Shown one piece after another: positions 37,010 through 46,661 of a DNA stretch of 64,000 nt. How positions within the stretch are numbered: position 1 is the stretch's first letter; the number at the start of each line of letters is the position of its first letter. The position numbers and the translations under genes were made by a program. The stretch is taken from the NCBI GenBank assembly GCA_964497185.1, contig CAZCBX010000008.1, positions 1 to 64,000 of the forward strand. The letters run 5' to 3'. This stretch comes from CAZCBX01 sp964497185 (lineage in GTDB: Bacteria; Bdellovibrionota_G; JALEGL01; JAGRMV01). The notes under the pieces were generated by a model. That model saw only the letters and a program-made list of their open reading frames with translations. It searched no databases and was not told the origin of the DNA.

Positions 37010-38145
37010 CCAACTTTCCGTATGATGGAAGTCGGATTGATCTTCTTCTCAGCTGCGTATTCTTTTTCCATGGCATCCAATGAAGACCAAGAAAGCTCTT
37101 TGTATCGAAGTACTTTTACAATCTGAAAAACAAGTATGGCATACAAACCGAATAGAAAAACAGTAAATAAGCTACTGACAAAATAAAAGAACACACCCAT
37201 TGCCCCGCTTAATGCTGTAAACAACGCAACAATGCCATTGACCTGTCTCTGCCCTAAGCCCAGCCGTAACAATCGATGATGGAAATGATCCCCATCTGCA
37301 CTCATTGTTTTGGCAATAATTTTTGCAAAACTGACCTTTTTCGACTCTTTTAACTGTCGCACCGCACGTCTAGATATTGAAAACACAATTTCGAAAAGTG
37401 GGTAAGCCAAAAAAGCAAATAGCATCCATATGGATAGCCCAGTGGCACTCTCTGAAACTGAAGCTGCTAAAAAAGCCAAACAAAAGCCCAAAAATAGGCT
37501 CCCTGAATCACCCATGAAAATTTTAGCCGGGTGATAATTAAATAAATAGAAACCCAAACATGCCGCCACCAGACCTGCAACAATAATAGGAATATCCGGT
37601 GAGCCTATCAGCCAAGCCAAAATGCCCATTAAAAAAAAAGAAATCATCGCATTGGATGAGGATTGGCCATCCATTCCATCAATCATGTTAAAAGCATTCA
37701 TCACCAATACAATCCAAAAGACTGTAATGGGCAGAGAAAAGATACCAAGCTTGACTTGGCTTACCAAACCTATGTCCAATACGGTAATTGAAAATCCTGT
37801 AAAAAAAACCAATGTTGCCAAAAGCAGTTGAAGTAGCAGCTTAAGCTTTGAGGAGAAGGTAAAAATATCGTCAAAAAAGCCGATTAGAAATGCTCCTACA
37901 CTACCCAATACAAAGGGCAAAAACGCTTCTCCAAAATAGATAGGGTAAAAAAGATGAACCAAATAAATGGCCGCAAAAAAAGATAAAAATATCGCCACGC
38001 CGCCCAAACGGGGCACAGCAAAAACATGAATTTTTCTGCGGTTTGGTTGATCGACAAAACCTGCCATCAAACAAAGTTTATTGACGATGGGTACCAAAAG
38101 AATGCAGCCAACAAACGCCAATAAAAATGCAGAAAATATACTCAT
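37006..38145 (-). CDS. WecA-type undecaprenyl-phosphate sugar-1-phosphate transferase
   Basis: A 379-aa polytopic enzyme of the MraY/WecA (GT4-like) superfamily that starts lipid-linked glycan synthesis by moving a HexNAc-1-P onto undecaprenyl phosphate. Seen: about ten membrane helices; the early DQPNRRKIH motif; catalytic DD (GFFDDI, near residue 92); NAFNMIDGMDG near 155; and HPAKIFMGDSGS with its conserved Asp near 210. It is the first gene of the surface-polysaccharide locus and probably primes its repeat unit. A basic C-terminal tail is cytoplasmic. Confidence 0.93.
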   Translation of the reverse strand: MSIFSAFLLAFVGCILLVPIVNKLCLMAGFVDQPNRRKIHVFAVPRLGGVAIFLSFFAAIYLVHLFYPIYFGEAFLPFVLGSVGAFLIGFFDDIFTFSSKLKLLLQLLLATLVFFTGFSITVLDIGLVSQVKLGIFSLPITVFWIVLVMNAFNMIDGMDGQSSSNAMISFFLMGILAWLIGSPDIPIIVAGLVAACLGFYLFNYHPAKIFMGDSGSLFLGFCLAFLAASVSESATGLSIWMLFAFLAYPLFEIVFSISRRAVRQLKESKKVSFAKIIAKTMSADGDHFHHRLLRLGLGQRQVNGIVALFTALSGAMGVFFYFVSSLFTVFLFGLYAILVFQIVKVLRYKELSWSSLDAMEKEYAAEKKINPTSIIRKVG

Positions 38146-38209
38146 ATAAAGTTAAAAACCGTCTTGAAAATCCATGAATGTTTTTCTTTATTCACAAAGC
38201 AAGTTTCTC

Positions 38210-39490
38210 TTAAATTCTAATAATTTTAGGATCTGCCATTCCGGCTGTGGCATTTCGCGTATCCACGATGGCTTTTGCATTTTCAACAATGGGTTCGATT
38301 GAAAACTCCCGATGCCATGTTGTAATCACCACAAGATCATTCTCGGCAATGAGTTGAGGTGTGAGCTCCTTGGCTTGGACAGTTTGGTTTGTGTCTACAA
38401 AACTAGGTACATGGGGATCACAGTAAGAAATATTTGCGCCTTTCTTGGCCAACAGGCGGTAAATATCAATGGCTGGCGACTCTCTCATGTCCGAAATATT
38501 GGATTTATAGGAAATGCCCATCATGAGAATATTGGCACCATTGATGCTTTTTTTCTGTTCATTGAGTTTATCTGTAATCAAACCGACGACATAATGGGGC
38601 ATATTCGTATTGATTTCAGAAGCCAATTCAATAAATCGCGCATTGTAATTCAGCGTTTTGAGTTTCCAGGATAGATAATGGGGATCAATTGGAATGCAGT
38701 GCCCGCCCAAACCAGGGCCAGGATAAAAAGCTTTAAACCCAAAAGGCTTCGACGCAGCTGCATGGATCACCTCATTGGTGTCAATGCCAAGAATGCCACA
38801 CATTTGAGCCAGCTCATTAACCATACCTATGTTTACGCTACGATACGTATTTTCTAACAGTTTGGCCATCTCTGCGACTTTGGTATTGCTAACGGGTACA
38901 ATGGTATCAATGACTGATTCATACAAAGCACAAACTTGTTTTGTACATTCGGGTGTCACTCCTCCAATGACTTTGGGCGTGTTTTTTAACTGATAGGTTT
39001 CATTGCCTGGATCGATGCGCTCTGGACTAAAGGCAACAAATACATCTTTGCCTACTTCAAAACCAGCCTCTTGCACCAAAGGAACCAAAATTTCTTCGGT
39101 GGTTCCTGGATAAGTGGTTGACTCTAGGATGATTTTCATCCCCGCATGTACATATTTTTTTAAATGTTCACACACAGCCAAAATATAGGACATGTCGGGG
39201 TCTTTGGTTTTAACCAAAGGTGTTGGCACACAGATAGAAACCGCATCCACCTCTGCCAATACGGAAAAATCCGTGGTTGCATGAATAAAACCGGGTTCTT
39301 GTTTGCCTGCTAATTTTGCAAGAACATCGCTATCGATATCTTCCACATGTGAAATGCCTTGATTGATATCTGCACACCGTTGTTCCATGACATCGAGTCC
39401 GACGACTTCAAAACCTTGACGCGCAAATTCAACCGCCAAAGGCAAACCCACATAACCTAAACCCACTACTGCTATTTTTTCTGTTTTCAT
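38210..39490 (-). CDS. UDP-N-acetylglucosamine 6-dehydrogenase (WbpA-like)
   Basis: A 426-aa NAD-dependent nucleotide-sugar dehydrogenase that makes a UDP-HexNAc uronic acid. It has the N-terminal GLGYVGLP Rossmann motif, the CVPTP and ESTTYPGTTEE signatures and the catalytic Cys in GPGLGGHCIPIDP. The long helix-spanning FSPERIDPGN segment fits the WbpA branch better than WecC, but substrate choice is inferred. The start at 39490 places the Rossmann motif at the N-terminus; the frame opens 16 codons earlier. Downstream of ugd on the same strand with an 86-base gap. Confidence 0.9.
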   Translation of the reverse strand: MKTEKIAVVGLGYVGLPLAVEFARQGFEVVGLDVMEQRCADINQGISHVEDIDSDVLAKLAGKQEPGFIHATTDFSVLAEVDAVSICVPTPLVKTKDPDMSYILAVCEHLKKYVHAGMKIILESTTYPGTTEEILVPLVQEAGFEVGKDVFVAFSPERIDPGNETYQLKNTPKVIGGVTPECTKQVCALYESVIDTIVPVSNTKVAEMAKLLENTYRSVNIGMVNELAQMCGILGIDTNEVIHAAASKPFGFKAFYPGPGLGGHCIPIDPHYLSWKLKTLNYNARFIELASEINTNMPHYVVGLITDKLNEQKKSINGANILMMGISYKSNISDMRESPAIDIYRLLAKKGANISYCDPHVPSFVDTNQTVQAKELTPQLIAENDLVVITTWHREFSIEPIVENAKAIVDTRNATAGMADPKIIRI

Positions 39491-39576
39491 CGCATTCGCT
39501 CCAGGCACAGGATTATCACTATCCCTAGTCATTATCAACCTTTGAGATCCATCAGATCTACACGTTCAGCTCTGCT

Positions 39577-40884
39577 TTAGAGCGTTTTACGACCGATGCT
39601 GTGGTACACAAAACCATGGTTTTTGAGTTCGATGGGGTTCAACAAGTTTCGACCATCAAATATCACGGGCGATTTTTGTTTCTGCTTGATCTTGTCAAAA
39701 TCAGGTGTTTTGAACTGTTCCCACTCTGTTAAAATGCATAAGGCGTCACAAGACGCCAACGCCTCGTACATATCATCAAAGACCGCAATTTTTTCCCCAA
39801 AATATGCCTTCGTATTTTCACCCGCTTCAGGGTCAAAAACACTTACATTTGCACGGGCATCCAAAAGTCTTTGAATTATATCCAAGGCTGCTGATTCTCG
39901 GATGTCATCTGTGTTGGCTTTAAAAGCGGTGCCCCATATGGCAACTTTTTTACCTAACAAGCCTCCATCTCTTTCGAAATGAGCTTCCATGCGTTTAAAA
40001 AACCGATTTTTTTGATTTTGATTGGTTTGCAACACCGCCGTTAAAATCTCTGGCCGAAGTCCTTTTTCATCGTAAGCTGATTTCAAAGACCGCAAATCTT
40101 TTGGGAAACACGAACCGCCAATGCCAACACTTGGGTTTAAATAATGATCCCCAATTCGATTGTCCGCCCCCATACCCTTTTTCACTTCAGAAATATCAGC
40201 GCCGGTCTCTTCGCACAATTGAGAAATCTCATTGATAAACGATATACGCATCGCCAAATAACAGTTGGATGCATATTTAATCATTTCCGATGATTCAGGT
40301 GTAACAGTAAAAATGGTAGGCTCATGTTGAAAAAAAGGTAAATACAGCTGCGTCAGGTCATCCGACACATCCTGATGATGCGCTCCAATAATCACCCGAT
40401 CTGGCTTCAGGCTATCCTCAACTGCACTTCCTTCTCTCAAAAATTCTGGATTCGAAGCCAATCGGATATTTTTTTTACCTAGGGTGTCCAAATAGTTTCG
40501 AAGTGCTTTATTGGTCCCGATGGGCACCGTACTCTTGACGACGATGGTGGCATGCTCGTCTATGCGAGCAATTTGCTCCACACATTGATATACGTAATCC
40601 ATATTTGAAGAACCATCCGCACGAGAAGGTGTGCCCACACATACAAAGTACAAATCTATTTTGTTTGAGGTGGGAATGGTTGTTTGAAAACTTAAATGAC
40701 CTGCTCCAATCGCATTTTTTACCAAATCACCCAACCCAGGTTCAAAAAAAGGTATTTTCCCTTCTGATAATGAGGATATTTTATCTGAATCGATATCCAC
40801 GCAGGTAACGTTGTGTCCCTTCTCAGCGAAACAAGCGCCAGAAACAAGCCCTACATACCCTGTACCCAAAACAACAATATTCAT
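39577..40884 (-). CDS. ugd: UDP-glucose 6-dehydrogenase
   Basis: Oxidises UDP-glucose to UDP-glucuronate with two NAD+. The 435-aa protein has N-terminal GTGYVGLV, CVGTPS, KSTVPIGT, NPEFLREG and the catalytic Cys in GIGGSCFPKDL. GAGGA about 5-8 bases upstream fixes the start at 40884. With galU elsewhere in this locus it completes the route from glucose-1-P to UDP-GlcA, a precursor for acidic polysaccharide. Divergent from a GT2 gene. Confidence 0.95.
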   Translation of the reverse strand: MNIVVLGTGYVGLVSGACFAEKGHNVTCVDIDSDKISSLSEGKIPFFEPGLGDLVKNAIGAGHLSFQTTIPTSNKIDLYFVCVGTPSRADGSSNMDYVYQCVEQIARIDEHATIVVKSTVPIGTNKALRNYLDTLGKKNIRLASNPEFLREGSAVEDSLKPDRVIIGAHHQDVSDDLTQLYLPFFQHEPTIFTVTPESSEMIKYASNCYLAMRISFINEISQLCEETGADISEVKKGMGADNRIGDHYLNPSVGIGGSCFPKDLRSLKSAYDEKGLRPEILTAVLQTNQNQKNRFFKRMEAHFERDGGLLGKKVAIWGTAFKANTDDIRESAALDIIQRLLDARANVSVFDPEAGENTKAYFGEKIAVFDDMYEALASCDALCILTEWEQFKTPDFDKIKQKQKSPVIFDGRNLLNPIELKNHGFVYHSIGRKTL

Positions 40885-41076
40885 ATTTATCCTCAATGCG
40901 CGCTTTTAAACCAATGATTGCAATCATTTTTACTATTAACCCAGATATCAATTACCATCACTTTTGACAAACCCTTCTGTAAGGTGCATCATTTAAAAAA
41001 TGTCCAGCTGCGGCATGAGGCAGCGTTTGGCAAAAAAAGCCCATCATTTCGAAAAGTGAACGCTAAAAGTAAGACG

Positions 41077-41856
41077 ATGCAAAAAAAACCAGAAATTTCA
41101 ATTATCACCCCTGTGTTCAATGCCGCTCACACCATTCAACGAACCATTGATTCCATCACAAACCAAACAACGGACCAATGGCAGCTTATACTCATTGATG
41201 ACAAATCCACCGATGACTCTTTGAAAATAATCGAAAAAGCGGCTTTAAACGATGATCGGATTCATATTTTAAAAAATAAACGCAACCTAGGGCCAGCCCA
41301 TAGCCGAAATGAAGGAATTCGTCTTGCAAAAGGAAGATTTATTACTTTTTTAGATGCTGATGATTGCATCGAAAAAGAAAAGCTCAAAATGCAAATTGAG
41401 TTTATGAAAAAAAATCAATTTGAATTTACTTATACAGATTATTGGATTCACAAACCTGGTTTTCCCACACATCGCTTTTATACCCCTGACAAAGTCTCAT
41501 ATCGCGATATCTTAAAATCAAATCCCATCAGTTGCCTGACGGCGGTTTACGATACTTCAAGAATTGGAAAAATTTATATGCCCAACATTCTAAAACGGCA
41601 AGATTACGGCTTATGGTTGATATTGCTTAAACAACATGTGAACTATGCGCACCGAATGGATGGTTGTTTTGCAACTTACTATCTACAAGACAATAGCGTG
41701 TCGTCCAATAAGTGGAAGGCGGCTCAATTTCAATGGAAGATATACAGAGAGTATGAAAATCTCAATTTCGTTGAAGCATGTTATTATTTTACCCATTATA
41801 CATTGCGTGGCTTGAAAAAATATGGCCGATATTTCAATCCTATAAAAAAGCGTTAA
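41077..41856 (+). CDS. GT2 glycosyltransferase
   Basis: A 259-aa GT-A fold transferase. It has IITPVFNA at the N-terminus, LIDDKSTDDS, RNEGIRLAKG and the DXD-like FLDADD, then C-terminal acceptor-binding sequence. The open frame extends to 40918, but that part lacks GT2 character and is rich in short basic/hydrophobic mixtures, so M at 41077 is chosen. TAAAAG 7 bases before it is a possible -10 box. Probably adds one sugar of the repeat unit. It lies 6 bases from the convergent GT2 gene. Confidence 0.88.
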   Translation: MQKKPEISIITPVFNAAHTIQRTIDSITNQTTDQWQLILIDDKSTDDSLKIIEKAALNDDRIHILKNKRNLGPAHSRNEGIRLAKGRFITFLDADDCIEKEKLKMQIEFMKKNQFEFTYTDYWIHKPGFPTHRFYTPDKVSYRDILKSNPISCLTAVYDTSRIGKIYMPNILKRQDYGLWLILLKQHVNYAHRMDGCFATYYLQDNSVSSNKWKAAQFQWKIYREYENLNFVEACYYFTHYTLRGLKKYGRYFNPIKKR

Positions 41857-41862
41857 AAATTT

Positions 41863-42792
41863 TCACTGCTGCTCATCATAGAAGAAACGTTTGAGTACTT
41901 CAGTAAAAGTTGAAAAATACACCAAACCAATGTTTGCCTTGCTCATTTTTCGACTCATGCGATATGCAAATTTAAAGCCGTAATTCTGAACATGGCCCCA
42001 TAGCAGAGATATTTGCGGTCTACGAATTGCACGATAAATTTTTTTATTACAATTTTCTTTTAACCAAATATGCATTTTTATGAATACATCGACTCTTATT
42101 TCGCTTTTTAATTGATTTTTCTGTGTTGTTAGTGAACCAGCAGTTTGGGTTACACAATAAATATTCGCTATATCTGCCTTCACCATTTGAGAAAAATGAA
42201 AAGTTTTTACAGAAAACATAACATCATTTGAAACAATGATTTCATCGAAACGGATATCATGCTTGTTTATGAGTTCACGGCGTATCAACTTCGACCACGG
42301 GACATAAAATCGATAGCCCATTTTCATTTTCCTGATTTGCGTTGGACGGTTTATATACTCTTGGACAAGCTGTGCGTATCGCTGATGGCGATCCCCTTTG
42401 TTTTTTTGGCTCAGCGAAAAGCTTGTTGGTTTAAAAAAAACAATATCGCATGGGCTCGACTGGTAGCGATCCAACATAATATTCAAGTCAGGGGTAAAAT
42501 AGTCATCTGAATCTGCAAAAATAATCCACTGCCCTCTGGCATGAGCCAAACCAAGATTACGGGCAGCGCCTGCTGAATTAACTCCTTCATTTTTTAACAT
42601 TTTTTTTTGGATGGAATGATATTTTTCATCCATGACCCAGGCATGGGTTTTTTCGAATTCTATTTCAGTGCTGTAATCATCCACCACAATTAACTCTAAG
42701 TCGGGTCGTAAAGGAATCGAATTGAGCAACTGCTCAATGGTGTGGCTGGAATTATGAACAGGAACAATAACTGTAAATGCAATAGAACTCAT
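41863..42792 (-). CDS. GT2 glycosyltransferase
   Basis: A 309-aa GT-A fold enzyme. The N-terminal VIVPVHNSSHTIEQLL, VVDDYS, GAARNLGLAHARG and the metal-binding FADSDDYF follow the family order. The C-terminal half is basic with FKFAYRMSRKMSKA. Donor and acceptor cannot be assigned. It follows the pyruvyl-transferase gene (43995-42844) by 51 bases and is probably co-transcribed with it. Confidence 0.9.
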   Translation of the reverse strand: MSSIAFTVIVPVHNSSHTIEQLLNSIPLRPDLELIVVDDYSTEIEFEKTHAWVMDEKYHSIQKKMLKNEGVNSAGAARNLGLAHARGQWIIFADSDDYFTPDLNIMLDRYQSSPCDIVFFKPTSFSLSQKNKGDRHQRYAQLVQEYINRPTQIRKMKMGYRFYVPWSKLIRRELINKHDIRFDEIIVSNDVMFSVKTFHFSQMVKADIANIYCVTQTAGSLTTQKNQLKSEIRVDVFIKMHIWLKENCNKKIYRAIRRPQISLLWGHVQNYGFKFAYRMSRKMSKANIGLVYFSTFTEVLKRFFYDEQQ

Positions 42793-42843
42793 AAAGCGAA
42801 TGAACGTTGACTTGATACATTTCTTTTTACACTACTAACCAAA

Positions 42844-43995
42844 CTATGCATTTTTCCTAGCATCGATGACATCAAAAACATGTTCCCACATCGCTTGGGT
42901 TTGGCCTTTTAATATTTTGGACTTTTCCATCAGTTGTTCTTTCACCGCCTGATTGGAGGACGGCTCAATTAAACGATCAATCTTGTTTTGAAGTATTTCA
43001 GTGGATTCGTTTAAAGACAACAGGCATTCAGACACACCATAGTCTTCAACTAGGTGAGCGTATTTATGACTCCATCCAGTCGCAAGAGATGGCACACCCT
43101 GACTTAGCGCACTGACCAAGCCATGAAATCGACTGCCAATGGTTGCATAACAAGAACCTATGATTCCTTTGATTTTTAAAGGATCCTCTTCTTGTATGAT
43201 CTCTACGCCCCCACACCGTTGTGAAACCTCTCGTGCAATGGCTAGGTCCACTTCACTCTCATGAACTAAAATAAAAGCATTTGCGTTTTTTTTCTTTAAA
43301 TAATTTAAACATTCAACCATTAAAGGAACATAAGAGTCACTTTCGTTTGCACCGGTCTTATCAATCATTCTATAATTCAAAATCATGCATACTTTTTTTT
43401 CAGAATTTTTAAAAGCGGGAGGCACATCGCCATCAATTAAATTGGTAAAATCTGTAAAATATTTAATCTTTTCTGATTCCCCAACCAGGTCTTGCAAGTA
43501 TTTCAAAGATTGCTGATCTCTGGGCATTACCAAAGTTGCATTCTCAAATGACTTTTTCATCAATTTCTTGATTTTATCACCCGAAAATGGTCCCAAAGAT
43601 TGTGGCATGATGATAAGATCGGTGTTATTTTTCTTCCAACGTTTGGACAGTGTAGCCAATTCTTTGGCTCGAGATGGACCCCACTGATCCCCGTAGGCAA
43701 AGCCAGCGACATCCAGTACAACATCAACTTCTTTGTCTAAAACAATGCCATACATGGCTCTAATTTTTTTGGGCAACAGAGAAGCAAACACACCCCACTC
43801 AAAGCCAAGGTAGTATAGAGATGCTTTTAAATATAGACCGTGTTCAACTATTTTTTCGAAGGGGCGCAAATTTGGAGAGGGAGCCATAACAATTTTCGCA
43901 GAAGGGTATCTTTTTCGCACCTGGTCAAGCACGGCACAGAACATGAGTTCTCCACCCTTATTGATAAAATTGGCTCTTCTTATTTCAATGACCAT
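42844..43995 (-). CDS. Polysaccharide pyruvyl transferase-family protein
   Basis: A 383-aa member of the PF04230 family that attaches ketal-linked pyruvate to sugars of surface polysaccharides. It starts with the typical INKGGELMF motif, has a PQSLGPF segment near residue 130 and the C-terminal GSRFHGLVSALSQGVP signature. Next to it is a nitroreductase-domain gene, a pairing I recall from other exopolysaccharide loci. It could give the polymer negative charge. Confidence 0.9.
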   Translation of the reverse strand: MVIEIRRANFINKGGELMFCAVLDQVRKRYPSAKIVMAPSPNLRPFEKIVEHGLYLKASLYYLGFEWGVFASLLPKKIRAMYGIVLDKEVDVVLDVAGFAYGDQWGPSRAKELATLSKRWKKNNTDLIIMPQSLGPFSGDKIKKLMKKSFENATLVMPRDQQSLKYLQDLVGESEKIKYFTDFTNLIDGDVPPAFKNSEKKVCMILNYRMIDKTGANESDSYVPLMVECLNYLKKKNANAFILVHESEVDLAIAREVSQRCGGVEIIQEEDPLKIKGIIGSCYATIGSRFHGLVSALSQGVPSLATGWSHKYAHLVEDYGVSECLLSLNESTEILQNKIDRLIEPSSNQAVKEQLMEKSKILKGQTQAMWEHVFDVIDARKNA

Positions 43996-44007
43996 AAGCT
44001 CAAAGCG

Positions 44008-45078
44008 TTACACGTGTTTAATTAAAAGTCGAGCATTTTTCTTTTGGGAAAAAGGAATGCCACCATCAGGATTGGCATAGCCAACTGATATTAACATGAT
44101 GGGTCTTTCGTAAGGTTTAAGTTTTAAAATTTTACTGAGTTTTTTTTCAGAAGGTTCAACATCAGGCCAATTGATAGGACAGCTGGCCAAGCCCAGAGTA
44201 TCAAATGAGAGCATAAGCTGCATTGCTGCCAATGATCCGTCTATATAGATAAGGTGCCGATCCTTTTCATAAGGATAACAAGATAAATCTCCAACGACCG
44301 TGATGACGCAAGGAAAATTTTGAGCAAAACCTTTTGTCCCTCCTGCACACTTGCCAATTTCAATAGCTTTTTCTTTATCGGTCGCTACATAGAATTTATA
44401 AGGCTGACGGTTACAAGCAGAAGGGGCTAAAGATGCAGCATTAACCGCCTTCTCAATCAGCTCGCTAGGAACAGGTTTATCCTGATACCACCGAACCGAT
44501 CTTCTCCTTTTACACAAACGATAAAAATCTTCATAGGTGGTTTTGGACGCAGGCATATCTTTGTAAAAGTATGGGATAAACTGATTATCTTCTAAATTTA
44601 CATTACTCGAATGATGAACCAACGTAGAAAAAATTTCTCTGGCTTTGAAAATGTTTTTTGAATCTTTAACCACAGAGAAATATCTTTTCAAAACATCTTC
44701 AGCCCACTTTTTTTCCATTTCATCAATGCTACCTTTGGCGAGCGCTCGTCGGAATATCTCTACGGTTTCCTCAATGTATTTATCAGCAAATATGGGCCTG
44801 CGAGGGCTCATGATAAGCCCTTTTTCCAACCGATGTATATTTCTTCTCAATAGGGCTGCTGAATCTTGAATGTCTTCCAGGCTTCTCCAGTACGCAATTC
44901 TACCTTTTAATACGGCTTTATGTTCTCGATCAAATTTTCTGCTAAAAACAAAGTAAAACAGAGAAGACAGCACCCCTAACTTACTAAATGGCCATGCCAG
45001 ACAAACACTGCCATAATCCATCATTTGAAGAATGATTTTCCTAACATTGGGAGGGATAATTTTTTTTATTTTTTCCAT
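44008..45078 (-). CDS. Nitroreductase-family protein with long N-terminal extension
   Basis: A 356-aa protein. The C-terminal 190 residues are an FMN-binding nitroreductase fold: RRSVRWY near residue 172, then LAPSACNRQP, a SLAAMQLML helix and GLASCPINW. The N-terminal 160 residues are helical and basic with an RRNIHRLEKGL segment and a hydrophobic start; I do not recognise this domain. It is in one cluster with a pyruvyl transferase (12-base gap) and a flippase, so a role in polysaccharide modification is inferred. Reaction unknown. Confidence 0.87.
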   Translation of the reverse strand: MEKIKKIIPPNVRKIILQMMDYGSVCLAWPFSKLGVLSSLFYFVFSRKFDREHKAVLKGRIAYWRSLEDIQDSAALLRRNIHRLEKGLIMSPRRPIFADKYIEETVEIFRRALAKGSIDEMEKKWAEDVLKRYFSVVKDSKNIFKAREIFSTLVHHSSNVNLEDNQFIPYFYKDMPASKTTYEDFYRLCKRRRSVRWYQDKPVPSELIEKAVNAASLAPSACNRQPYKFYVATDKEKAIEIGKCAGGTKGFAQNFPCVITVVGDLSCYPYEKDRHLIYIDGSLAAMQLMLSFDTLGLASCPINWPDVEPSEKKLSKILKLKPYERPIMLISVGYANPDGGIPFSQKKNARLLIKHV

Positions 45079-45103
45079 AATTATTGATCAACAAAATTTT
45101 ATC

Positions 45104-46429
45104 TCAACAGACTTTTTTAAAAAACACATAACCATAGCGAAAAGGAGATATCATTGCTTTGCTCATCATACAAAAAATACCTCTGGTTCGCTTATTTAAA
45201 AACAGTGCGAAGTACGAAGCCGTGGCGTAGGATATGACCGTAGCCAATGCTGCACCTGTAATACCATACAATGGAATAAAATATGCGTTTATTGCAATAT
45301 TGACCACAGCGCCAAAACCGTGAGTAAAAGTAGAGTATAAAAGAACATTCTCAATAAGGATCCACTTACTAAATGCGGCTCTCATAAAGACAAATAAAGA
45401 AGCCCAAATATGAATTTTTAATATACCTGAGGAGGCTAGGTATTCATTGCCAAAAAAAACATGGATGATCTGGTCAGAAAAAAGAGTGGTAACAACAGAA
45501 GCTCCAAATGCTAAGACAAACAAAAAATCAAAAAGTTTTTGCAACCTTTTTTCATACTCTAAAAAATCAACTTGTTTTATTCTTATTAAATTGGGAAAAA
45601 AAGTAGTCACAATGGCAACAGGTACAAAATACCACGCTTCTGACAAATTGGCTGCTACAGCATAAATTCCTACTTCTTCGTTGGTTGTTAGCCATTTAAG
45701 CATCACCTGGTCTATTTTTAGGTAAATAACACTAAACATGGACCCCAAAAAAATAAGTGAACTCTGGGAGATTAGAGTTTTAATTTTACCCAAAGCCACT
45801 CTCCATTTAAATGGAGAATCCTTTGAAACTATTTGATAAAGCACCACCAATACCAAAGTCATGATTATCGTCTGGATTAGGTATGTACCTGCATACCAAT
45901 GCAACTCTGCTCTCACACTAACAAGATACAGAACCAGTACCAATTTAGATACCAGCCCTAAAACCTTGGATATCGTTATATACTTTGACTCTACTCTGGA
46001 TTGAAACCAATAAGTCATGACGTCAAATGCAATGAATAAAATTCGAAAAGAAAGTATAAACGAAACCAAAAACTGAACTTCGCTTTTGGGTCGCTCCACA
46101 AAAATGAATAAGAGATATAGGGTAAAGCAAACCAAAGAAATAAAAAATTTAATCAAGAAACTAGTGCCCAGAATTTCATTTTTATTCTGAGGATCCTTAA
46201 CGAGTTCTCGAACTACCAGTCCAACCAAACCAAAATGTGCCACAACTTCAAAAAGACTAATCAGAGATAACGAAAAAGCCAAAATGCCATAAAAATCGGG
46301 GCCTAAATTTCTAGCCAACAGTACGGTAATATAAAATGTTAAAAATATATTGATGATTTTTTCAGAAAAAATCCACGTTGTATTGTGAAGATATTTTTTA
46401 ACTCTTTGGTATGTTGCAATTATTTCCAT
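45104..46429 (-). CDS. Wzx-like polysaccharide flippase
   Basis: A 441-aa membrane protein with about 12-14 hydrophobic segments of the MOP/PST superfamily (RfbX/Wzx). It has the N-terminal RNLGPDFYGILAFSLSL pattern and the LKWLTTNEEVGIYAVAA central motif typical of lipid-linked O-unit flippases. It would move undecaprenyl-linked repeat units across the inner membrane. Low-GC gene. First in the minus-strand group that includes the nitroreductase and pyruvyl transferase. Confidence 0.92.
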   Translation of the reverse strand: MEIIATYQRVKKYLHNTTWIFSEKIINIFLTFYITVLLARNLGPDFYGILAFSLSLISLFEVVAHFGLVGLVVRELVKDPQNKNEILGTSFLIKFFISLVCFTLYLLFIFVERPKSEVQFLVSFILSFRILFIAFDVMTYWFQSRVESKYITISKVLGLVSKLVLVLYLVSVRAELHWYAGTYLIQTIIMTLVLVVLYQIVSKDSPFKWRVALGKIKTLISQSSLIFLGSMFSVIYLKIDQVMLKWLTTNEEVGIYAVAANLSEAWYFVPVAIVTTFFPNLIRIKQVDFLEYEKRLQKLFDFLFVLAFGASVVTTLFSDQIIHVFFGNEYLASSGILKIHIWASLFVFMRAAFSKWILIENVLLYSTFTHGFGAVVNIAINAYFIPLYGITGAALATVISYATASYFALFLNKRTRGIFCMMSKAMISPFRYGYVFFKKVC

Positions 46430-46661
46430 CGCGGCTCGAAATCTTACTTCAGGTGCTTAAAAACACATAAAAACCCTATTTACAATCCATCGCTGAGTCA
46501 ACTCTCAACGCAAATGTGATTCAAAATTATCACTTTAAAATGCACATGAACGCACCTTCCCAGGCTGCCCATTTAAATAATGGTAAAAATAAATATTTTG
46601 GCATTAACTGAATTTTTTCAAATACTTGCCCCCTAACTTGACTTTAAAACTGGAGTACAAT
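46430..46661. promoter_or_regulatory. Divergent region between wzx-like and wzy-like genes
   Basis: This 232-base, very AT-rich region must contain both promoters. I see a small inverted repeat CCATT-TAAAT-AATGG (near 46567-46581) but no clear sigma-70 pair. GGAG lies 6 bases before the ATG at 46662 on the plus strand. Confidence 0.3.

Noticed and set aside
38210..39490. Calling this gene wecC (ManNAc dehydrogenase)
   Set aside because: The ESTTYPGTTEE and FSPERIDPGN segments fit the WbpA branch better, and no wecB epimerase is visible in the window.
40918..41076. Upstream extension of the GT2 gene at 41077
   Set aside because: It lacks any GT2 feature and lies in the divergent promoter region with ugd.
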